From: Ruminococcaceae bacterium UBA1236 | GTDB lineage: Bacteria > Bacillota > Clostridia > Oscillospirales > Acutalibacteraceae | Length of the DNA stretch: 24,709 nucleotides | NCBI GenBank assembly: GCA_002309055.1 | Contig: DBWO01000033.1 | Coordinates: forward strand, 1-24,709 | Direction of reading: 5' to 3' | In this document: piece after piece, positions 7,961-13,640 of the stretch | How positions within the stretch are numbered: position 1 is the first letter of the stretch | Layout: each line of letters begins with the position of its first letter | The notes under the pieces: generated by a model | What the model saw: the letters and a program-made list of their open reading frames with translations, nothing else | What the model was told of the DNA's origin: nothing | Databases searched by the model: none | Translations under genes and position numbers: made by a program

Positions 7961-7989
7961 TTGACAAGATTTTTCGCCTTTGATATAAT
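7961..7989 (+). promoter_or_regulatory. Perfect-consensus sigma-A promoter for the 57-residue protein (and perhaps acpP)
   Basis: TTGACA (7961-7966), 17-bp spacer, TATAAT (7984-7989): both hexamers match consensus exactly. The downstream leader is about 45 nt and ends in CGGAGG before the ATG at 8042. Strong constitutive transcription is expected. Confidence 0.8.
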
Positions 7990-8041
7990 TGCATTGTCTC
8001 GAATGGCGTTAAAACAAATATTTATTTCGGAGGATTAACAG

Positions 8042-8215
8042 ATGGAAACTTTCAAGAAAGTTGCAAAAATCGCATGTATAGTTATTGCCGTTGCCGCGGC
8101 AATTTGCGGCATCGTTGTTGCAATCAAGCAGATTAAAGCCAAGAAAGAGCTTCAGGCGGATTCAGAGGAAAATTATGTTTCCTGCTCCTGCTGCGAAATT
8201 CCCGAAAATATGTAA
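8042..8215 (+). CDS. Small single-TM membrane protein with Cys-rich C-terminus (57 residues), function unknown
   Basis: I do not recognise this protein. The reading frame was read by hand: ATG at 8042, TAA at 8213-8215, with GGAGG 7 nt upstream and a perfect-consensus promoter. A short basic N-terminus (METFKKVAKI) leads into one TM helix at about residues 9-28 (rich in I, V, A and C), followed by a basic stretch IKQIKAKKELQ and then an acidic tail that ends in VSCSCCEIPENM with three closely spaced cysteines (48, 50, 51). The basic juxtamembrane stretch suggests the Cys tail is cytoplasmic (positive-inside rule). It lies between rpsT and acpP; the spacing to acpP is 60 nt with a hairpin between. 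The cysteines could bind metal or be acylated, but that is inference only. Confidence 0.75.
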   Translation: METFKKVAKIACIVIAVAAAICGIVVAIKQIKAKKELQADSEENYVSCSCCEIPENM

Positions 8216-8216
8216 T

Positions 8217-8247
8217 AAAAAAGGGGGTTGCCGTATGCGGCAGCCCC
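8217..8247. other. Strong stem-loop in the acpP leader; terminator-like on the minus strand
   Basis: GGGGTTGCCG (8224-8233) pairs with CGGCAGCCCC (8238-8247): 10 bp with one wobble and a TATG loop. The run of six A at 8217-8222 gives a T tract only on the minus strand, so as an intrinsic terminator it would stop antisense transcription. On the plus strand it lies just before the acpP ribosome binding site and could be a processing or partial-termination element. Confidence 0.5.
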
Positions 8248-8275
8248 GTTAAAATGAATATCAGGAGGATACCCT

Positions 8276-8509
8276 ATGGTACTCGATAAGCTTATCGACA
8301 TAATCAGCGAGCAGCTCGAGCTCGACAAGAGCGTTGTTAAAGAAACCTCTTCTTTCACAGATGACCTCGGCGCAGGCTCACTTGATATGATCGACCTTGC
8401 GATGAGCATTGAGGACGAATTTGAAATTGAGCTTTCCGACGATAACATCAGCAAAATCAAAACAGTCGGCGATCTCGCTAAATTCATCGAATCAAAACTT
8501 AACAAATAA
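8276..8509 (+). CDS. acpP: Acyl carrier protein (GSL variant of the phosphopantetheine motif)
   Basis: ACP carries acyl chains on a 4'-phosphopantetheine arm during fatty acid synthesis. The 77 residues form the usual acidic four-helix sequence: KLIDIISEQLELD (5-17), TDDLGAGSLDMIDL (28-41), EDEFEIELSDDNISKIKTVGD (46-66). The modified serine would be S35. The residue before it, normally Asp in the near-invariant DSL motif, is Gly (G34). ATG at 8276 follows AGGAGG with a 6-nt spacer. No fab genes adjoin it, so it may be the housekeeping ACP in an isolated position or a specialised carrier; the gene symbol is therefore tentative. It is followed by a strong terminator. Confidence 0.88.
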   Translation: MVLDKLIDIISEQLELDKSVVKETSSFTDDLGAGSLDMIDLAMSIEDEFEIELSDDNISKIKTVGDLAKFIESKLNK

Positions 8510-8516
8510 GTTTTAT

Positions 8517-8544
8517 GCCGCAGTAAACACTGCGGCCTTTTTTT
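8517..8544 (+). terminator. Rho-independent terminator of acpP
   Basis: Perfect 7-bp stem GCCGCAG/CTGCGGC (8517-8523 with 8530-8536), 6-nt loop, then C and seven T. Confidence 0.9.
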
Positions 8545-8571
8545 GACTTTTTTCCGCTTTTATGATAAAAC
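8543..8571 (+). promoter_or_regulatory. Possible nagA promoter
   Basis: TTGACT (8543-8548), a 17-bp spacer and TAAAAC (8566-8571), placed right after the acpP terminator and 18 nt before the nagA ATG. The -10 matches only 4 of 6, and the leader would be very short. Confidence 0.35.
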
Positions 8572-8589
8572 AGTTGTGGAGATGATTGT

Positions 8590-9702
8590 ATGATTCTTAA
8601 AAACGCCTCCGTTTTTGTTGACAGCGAAAAGTTTGTGACAACGGACATAACCGCAGAAAACGGAATTATCACTTCCCTCGAAAAGACAGATAAAGAAGGA
8701 ATTGACTGCACGGGCAAGGTAATCCTGCCGGGCTTTATTGACATACATATTCACGGCTGCAACAGGGCGGACGCCTCGCACGCAAGCGTCGAAGAGCTAA
8801 AAACAATGAGCCGGTTTCTCGCAGATAAGGGCGTTACTTCATTCTGCCCGGCAACAATGACACTGCCCGTGCCGGAAATCGAAAAAGCGTTTGAAACGGC
8901 TGCCGGTATTATGGGAAAAGAGCCCGGTGCTTACATACACGGCATAAATATGGAGGGTCCGTTTATTTCAAAAGAAAAGAAGGGAGCGCAGGCGGAAGAA
9001 AACATAATCCCGCCGGACTTTCCCCTTTTTGAGCGCCTGAGCAGAATATGCCCCGTAAAGCTCGTTGATATTGCGCCGGAGGCGGAAGGCGCGTTTGAAT
9101 TTACGGAGAAAGCAAAAGAAATCTGCGCCGTTTCTCTCGCGCATACAGCGGCAGATTACGAAACGGTCAGAGAGGCGGAAAAGAGAGGCATCTCTCACGC
9201 AACACATCTCTTTAACGCTATGACGGGCCTCGGCTCACGTGAGGCGGGCGCCGTAGGCGCAGTGTTTGACTCGGACAAAATAACGGCGGAGCTCATATGC
9301 GACGGCATTCACATCTGCCCCGCTACTCTGAGGATAGCTTTCAAAGCCCTAGGTGAAGACAGGACGGTTATTATAAGCGACGCCATGATGGCGGCAGGTC
9401 TCCCCGACGGAGAGTATTCACTCGGCGGACAGAGGGTAATCAAAAAGGGCGATGCCCGGCTTGCGGACGGCACTCTCGCCGGGAGCGTAACAAACCTGTT
9501 TGAAGAATTTCTGAATGTAATTTCCTTCGGTATTCCTCTGAAACAGGCAATAAAATCCGTGACAATCAACCCCGCGAAATCGATAGGCGCGGACTCATTC
9601 ACCGGCAGCATAACCGCCGGAAAGCGCGCCGATTTCACTGTGCTCTCGGGCGACATGAAAACGGTGGAAAATGTATATGCAAGAGGCATAAAAATAAAAT
9701 GA
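8590..9702 (+). CDS. nagA: N-acetylglucosamine-6-phosphate deacetylase
   Basis: NagA hydrolyses GlcNAc-6-phosphate to GlcN-6-phosphate and acetate, feeding amino sugars from wall recycling or host glycans into glycolysis or precursor synthesis. It is a cytoplasmic amidohydrolase-superfamily TIM barrel of 370 residues, normal length. Metal and substrate motifs are present: GFIDIHIHG (48-56) with the HxH pair H53/H55, HGINMEGPF (117-125) with the metal-binding E122, H185 in SLAHTA, HLFNAM (206-211), CDGIHICP (237-244) and catalytic D264 in IISDAM. GSVTNLFEEF near 298-307 is a normal C-terminal landmark. The start ATG at 8590 has a moderate GGAG site. NagB and sugar transport genes are not adjacent. 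Confidence 0.96.
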   Translation: MILKNASVFVDSEKFVTTDITAENGIITSLEKTDKEGIDCTGKVILPGFIDIHIHGCNRADASHASVEELKTMSRFLADKGVTSFCPATMTLPVPEIEKAFETAAGIMGKEPGAYIHGINMEGPFISKEKKGAQAEENIIPPDFPLFERLSRICPVKLVDIAPEAEGAFEFTEKAKEICAVSLAHTAADYETVREAEKRGISHATHLFNAMTGLGSREAGAVGAVFDSDKITAELICDGIHICPATLRIAFKALGEDRTVIISDAMMAAGLPDGEYSLGGQRVIKKGDARLADGTLAGSVTNLFEEFLNVISFGIPLKQAIKSVTINPAKSIGADSFTGSITAGKRADFTVLSGDMKTVENVYARGIKIK

Positions 9703-10075
9703 AATTATACTTGCAGAACCTGCATGGACAATAAGCAACAATCCCGTATAATTATGCGCATAATTATACGGGATTTATCTGTAAAGTGATATGCCTTTAC
9801 AGGCGAACTTTGTAAAGTTTAGTAACTTGCATATGTGAATAACTCGGTGAAGAAAGTGAACAACTTCCGATTTTCACGGGATTTCAGAGCCAAAAATCGT
9901 AAAGTTTTTCACTTTACCCGGGAATAATATGCTTTTTAAGCAAAATATTGTGAAGTTTGAAAAAATTTTTTTCTCATTAAATTTGAATATAATTTGCAAT
10001 ATGTTTTCGCTTTTGCTTCAGTTTTTATGCAATGATTCAATGCATAATTCATTTTTTAAAATCAAAAACGGGCAT
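9703..10075. other. Non-coding interval after nagA with palindromes
   Basis: No gene is supported here. The stretch holds a 36-bp palindrome (9740-9775) and several copies of GTAAAG or its complement: 9781-9786, 9795-9800, the AACTTTGTAAAGTT element around 9807-9820, and the hairpin GTAAAGT/ACTTTAC (9899-9905 with 9911-9917). The remainder is AT-rich. A 74-codon ORF that crosses it lacks a ribosome binding site. Confidence 0.5.
9740..9775. repeat. Perfect 36-bp palindrome downstream of nagA
   Basis: The sequence is identical to its own reverse complement across all 36 bases, with arms of AATCCCGTATAATTATGC and its complement and no unpaired centre. It starts 37 nt after the nagA stop. No clear T tract follows (TTTATCT), so it could be a weak terminator, an RNA stability element or a binding site for a dimeric protein. 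Confidence 0.8.
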
Positions 10076-10113
10076 AAAAAGAGCTCTCAAACCGGGTTTG
10101 AGAGCTCTTTTTT
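10076..10113. terminator. Bidirectional terminator between convergent nagA and the metallophosphoesterase operon
   Basis: AAAAAGAGCTCTCAAAC pairs with GTTTGAGAGCTCTTTTT around a 3-nt loop centred near 10094, with a T run on both strands. It serves transcripts arriving from both sides. Confidence 0.92.
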
Positions 10114-10133
10114 GTTGTATTCCGGATCCTCAG

Positions 10134-11777
10134 TTATTTTGCAGCGAGCATGATAATAAGGTGAACTATCAGCGCAATAATTCCGGCGATTATTCCGAGA
10201 AGGAGAAGCACGGCGAGGATGATAAGAAGAAGCACGAGCGGACCTTTTTTGCTCGCTTTTACCGTGTCCTCAAATTCTTTCTTCTCAAACATCTCCGCGG
10301 GAGCGGGATTATCATCGCCGTAAAGCGGATAGAGAGGAAGAACCGCCTCGGCATCACGGTATCCGTCCTTCCAGAGGAGAGGCTCAACGAGCGAGCGCAC
10401 GCTTTTTGCGCCCTTGAGGAATTTGCTTATGGGCATATGGATTGTATTTAGGAAGCTGTCAATCACATTCAGAAAGCCGCAGGTGAGTTTATACTCCCTG
10501 GTATCGGGTGTGTATGGCGCATCGCCGCAGTAAAGATTCTTTACGAGACCTATAATGAAATCGACAACCTTGTTGTCCTTGATATCCTCGATATCCTGTT
10601 TTTTAAGTCCGCTTTCCTTTTTGCAGACTCTCCATATTTTTTTGAAGGTGAGCTTGTTGAGGAATTTACCGAAGGGCTTAATGAGCGCTTTGAATTTATA
10701 AACCTTTTCGCCGGGGATTGAAAACGCGGGAGTCATCTCGGCGAGCTTGTCAATGTCATAACCCATTGCCCAGACCACTCTGCCTATCATACCGAAGAAG
10801 AAGTCCTCCATATATTTGTTGAAGGGGGCTCCTTTTGTGTCGATGCCCGGCACATCGGTGATTGTGACGGTGTCCACGCGAATTTCGGCATTCTTCGGGT
10901 CTATGATAACATTTCTGTAATTCGGAGGGCATCCGATGAGAGCGCTGCAGGATATATCGTAAAAGCGGTTGCCTTTCTCAGTGGTGATATATCCTATATT
11001 GTGAATATGGGTGTGACCGGTAAGCATGCAGTTAAGCCCCGCATCCGCAAAAATTTCGCGCGTTTTCTCGTGACCCCTCTGCATATCGCCGCTGCCTATT
11101 ATGGAATAAAACGGCGAGGGTGAAACCATGGGATGATGGGTCATCGCTATCACATACTGGTCGTTTGCTTTCGCATCCTCGAGCTGCTCCATAATCCACT
11201 GCATACAGGAATCGGAGAAACCCGAGCCCCTCTCTCCCTCCTCTTTGAAGTTGCAATCGTCATTGAGGGCAAAAAGGCGGTAACCGGGCGCGAGCTGGAC
11301 AACATAAGAGAGAGACTCGCGGTGACTTGAAATCGCCTCGGACGGGCCGAATTCATAATACATATCCCAGAGGTCCTGCCTGTCGCTGACAGCCGGCACA
11401 TCTACAACCTTGTCGCCGTCAAATCCCCTGCCCTTGCCGTCGCCGCGGTAATCATGGGTGGCGGTGATAACATAGACTCTCTTGCCGTTTGCTTTAAGCT
11501 CCCTGAGAAGAGAGATTATGCCCTCGTGAGAGGTATATTCGCCGTTTCTTGTGGTGTCGCCCGCGAGCACGACAATATCGGTGGACTTATCCTCGCAGAG
11601 CATCTCAAAGCCTCTTTTGATGACGAGGTCGCTGTCCTTTATAACCTGCTGGCTTTTGGACTCCTCTTTCTCATATGCGCTGCCCTCGGTACCGTTTTCC
11701 CTCGCGTAATAATGCACATCGGTGATAAATTGAATTTTGAGCGGTTCATTGGCCGCTCCGGGTATTTTTCCTGACAT
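10134..11777 (-). CDS. Calcineurin-like metallophosphoesterase with C-terminal membrane anchor
   Basis: This is a dinuclear-metal phosphoesterase of unknown substrate, 547 residues. Metal-binding motifs appear in order: DVH (20-22), GDTTRNGE (73-80), THDY (107-110, in place of the usual GNHD), THHP (213-216) and GHTHIHN (254-260). There is no N-terminal signal peptide; the last ~35 residues (about 511-545) are a long hydrophobic L/I/V/A/G segment, so the protein is probably tail-anchored with the catalytic domain in the cytoplasm. A ~200-residue region after the catalytic domain (about 300-500) has no motif I recognise. ATG at 11777 follows AAGGAGGG. It is the last gene of an apparent operon, 15 nt behind the TIGR00300-like gene, and is followed by the bidirectional terminator. 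Confidence 0.85.
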   Translation of the reverse strand: MSGKIPGAANEPLKIQFITDVHYYARENGTEGSAYEKEESKSQQVIKDSDLVIKRGFEMLCEDKSTDIVVLAGDTTRNGEYTSHEGIISLLRELKANGKRVYVITATHDYRGDGKGRGFDGDKVVDVPAVSDRQDLWDMYYEFGPSEAISSHRESLSYVVQLAPGYRLFALNDDCNFKEEGERGSGFSDSCMQWIMEQLEDAKANDQYVIAMTHHPMVSPSPFYSIIGSGDMQRGHEKTREIFADAGLNCMLTGHTHIHNIGYITTEKGNRFYDISCSALIGCPPNYRNVIIDPKNAEIRVDTVTITDVPGIDTKGAPFNKYMEDFFFGMIGRVVWAMGYDIDKLAEMTPAFSIPGEKVYKFKALIKPFGKFLNKLTFKKIWRVCKKESGLKKQDIEDIKDNKVVDFIIGLVKNLYCGDAPYTPDTREYKLTCGFLNVIDSFLNTIHMPISKFLKGAKSVRSLVEPLLWKDGYRDAEAVLPLYPLYGDDNPAPAEMFEKKEFEDTVKASKKGPLVLLLIILAVLLLLGIIAGIIALIVHLIIMLAAK

Positions 11778-11792
11778 CTTTTTCCCTCCTTA

Positions 11793-12881
11793 TCAAAGAC
11801 CGAGTCCGTTTGCTATATTAACTATGAAATCCTGCGCGTTTGTAACAATTCCCTTTGAACTTAAGCTGCCTCTGTCTGTCAGCTTGTTGACGGTAAATTC
11901 GGAAATATCAACGCAGTAAAAATAAATCTTTCTTACGGTGCCGTCCGGCATAACCCTGAATGACGGAGTCATATTGCCTACGGCGATTGAGTGAAGCATT
12001 GTCGCCATACATATAACCGTGGTGGCGTCCCTTATGCAGTCGCGCATGGCATCCTGCGCGGCATAGGCATCGGAATAAACGCAGGGCATCGGGCCGTCGT
12101 CGCGGATTGAGCCGGCGAGCACATATGGCACGCCGTATTTTTCACAGCTGTAGATAATGCCGTTATCTATATTCTCCTGCTTTATGAATTCGGCGATTGA
12201 GCCGTAATAACGCACTTTGTTGAGCGTATCAATATGATTATAATGACCGTTGCGGACATTTTTCTGCGTGTAGATATTCTGACCGAGCGCGGTGTTAAGA
12301 TAGGCGCCTTCAAGGTCATGCGTTGCGAGTGCATTGCCCGCGAGCACGGCGTGAGCGTATCCGCCGGCTATAACACGCGAGAAAGCGTCTCTCGCGTCGT
12401 GGTCAAACGAAAATGCCGGACCCATAACCCAAACGATTTTTCCGTGGTCCTTCTCATATTTCAGCTTTTCATAAAGCTCGTCATAATCTCTTGAAAACGA
12501 GGTTTCCCTTGAATGGCCCTGGCGGAAAGCAAAGGTATCGGAGCTGCCGTCATCGGCGGGAAAACCGTCAGCGTGAAGGTATATACCCTCCTCACAGTTT
12601 TCCGTGCGTCCGCACACAACGAGGTCGCCCGTTTTGAGGTGGCGGAATTCAATAACCTTGATAACGCCGTTTTCATAAACAGGCACGCAGTCCATCCTGC
12701 TCTCTTTCGCCAGAAGCCACTCACCGTTTATCTTGAAATACTCGGGGTAGATGCTCATAGCGTGATAATTGTCCGGCGCCACTCCGTTTTTGGGCGAAGG
12801 GGCGAGAAGCGCGTCAGGCGCGTTTATAAACTTTTCGAGAGTAAAATCGGGCGGATAGTATTTTTCGGGTGTGAAAGCCAT
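11793..12881 (-). CDS. TIGR00300 / AgrE-ArgZ C-terminal family protein (ornithine cyclodeaminase-like)
   Basis: The C-terminal two thirds match the conserved region known as TIGR00300 or LOR/SDH bifunctional conserved region, which forms the ornithine cyclodeaminase part of cyanobacterial AgrE/ArgZ. Such NAD-dependent enzymes convert ornithine to proline and ammonia. Signature segments: VMGPAF (152-157), GNALATHDLE (182-191), AGSIRDDGP (256-264) and ATMLHSIAVGN (293-303). The guanidine-modifying (arginine dihydrolase) domain of AgrE is absent, so arginine is probably not the substrate. At 362 residues it is a little shorter than its relatives. I choose the ATG at 12881 because GAAGGGGA precedes it; an ATG ten codons upstream (12911) has no ribosome binding site. 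It sits between an ECF S component and a phosphoesterase. The family call is good; the substrate is inference. Confidence 0.75.
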   Translation of the reverse strand: MAFTPEKYYPPDFTLEKFINAPDALLAPSPKNGVAPDNYHAMSIYPEYFKINGEWLLAKESRMDCVPVYENGVIKVIEFRHLKTGDLVVCGRTENCEEGIYLHADGFPADDGSSDTFAFRQGHSRETSFSRDYDELYEKLKYEKDHGKIVWVMGPAFSFDHDARDAFSRVIAGGYAHAVLAGNALATHDLEGAYLNTALGQNIYTQKNVRNGHYNHIDTLNKVRYYGSIAEFIKQENIDNGIIYSCEKYGVPYVLAGSIRDDGPMPCVYSDAYAAQDAMRDCIRDATTVICMATMLHSIAVGNMTPSFRVMPDGTVRKIYFYCVDISEFTVNKLTDRGSLSSKGIVTNAQDFIVNIANGLGL

Positions 12882-12926
12882 AAAACAATCCCCTTCCGAA
12901 GAATCTTGCATAACGGTTATATTAAG

Positions 12927-12941
12927 TGCGGCTCAGCCGCA
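12927..12941. other. Small GC hairpin between the ECF S gene and the TIGR00300-like gene
   Basis: TGCGGC (12927-12932) pairs with GCCGCA (12936-12941) around a 3-nt loop in the 64-nt gap. No T tract follows on the minus strand, so it is more likely an RNA processing or translation element than a terminator. Confidence 0.35.
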
Positions 12942-12945
12942 TAAT

Positions 12946-13608
12946 TTACTGATTTATTATTCTCGAGCCCATCGCATTAAGCCTGCGGAGAAGCTTAACA
13001 GTCGGAATCACGAGGAAACCCATGACAAAATTGCCTCCGCAGTGAATGAGATCAAAAGGTATACCGGCAATAATCCAGGCAATCATTCCCTTGAAATCAA
13101 GGTGAAACATTATCGCCTGAGCGGGTGCGTACATAGTGCCGAAAAGCAGGCCGTGCAGCGCGCACACAACGGGGTAAACGAAAACCGCTCTTTTCTGAGG
13201 CATATTCTGCGGCAGGAGCATTGTCACACCCCAGAGAATCGCCCAAAGATAAAGATAGGGGTACCACCAGAGCGAGAAGCCCGCGACTAGACCGTTGAGC
13301 ATAACATAGACATATATGGGAACAAGCGCTTTCTTCCGGTAAACGATGGTATATGCCATTGTTAACATGCCAAGCATATGTATGTTCGGCAGGGCGTCAA
13401 GCATTGCTTTGGAGGCGAGCATAATCGCTCCGAGCATAGCAAAGACGGTCATTTCATAAATTGTCAGCTTGCCCTTGTTTTTTTTCCGGATGTCCGAATA
13501 TTGCGGACTGCTTTCCTCCGTTTTCTCTTCTGTATTTCCTTCTGTTATTTCAGGCGTTGTTTCGCCCGATACTTTTTCAATTGTCTCTTCTTTTTTTTCG
13601 TCTTCCAC
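12946..13608 (-). CDS. ECF transporter S component-like integral membrane protein
   Basis: This is a probable substrate-binding (S) subunit of an energy-coupling-factor vitamin or metabolite importer; the ligand is unknown. It has 220 residues. A disordered, acidic Glu/Thr/Lys-rich N-terminal tail (about 1-48) precedes five to six TM helices (about 52-205) with S-component features such as TVFAMLGAIMLASKAML, a Trp/Tyr-rich LWWYPYLYLWAILWG segment and a final GIPFDLIHCGGNFVMGFLVIP helix. I place the start at a GTG (13608) because AGGAGGTGA lies 4 nt upstream; the longer ATG-initiated frame from 13704 would overlap the previous gene and encodes a non-membrane, Arg-rich extension. The EcfA/A'/T energising module is not in the window. 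It lies 32 nt behind the glycoside-hydrolase-like gene. Confidence 0.75.
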   Translation of the reverse strand: MEDEKKEETIEKVSGETTPEITEGNTEEKTEESSPQYSDIRKKNKGKLTIYEMTVFAMLGAIMLASKAMLDALPNIHMLGMLTMAYTIVYRKKALVPIYVYVMLNGLVAGFSLWWYPYLYLWAILWGVTMLLPQNMPQKRAVFVYPVVCALHGLLFGTMYAPAQAIMFHLDFKGMIAWIIAGIPFDLIHCGGNFVMGFLVIPTVKLLRRLNAMGSRIINQ

Positions 13609-13640
13609 GCTCTCACCTCCTCTTCGGAGAAATGCCGCTG

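Noticed and set aside
9929..10153. 74-codon plus-strand ORF after nagA
   Set aside because: It runs through the bidirectional terminator and has AT-driven Phe/Leu/Asn composition and no ribosome binding site.
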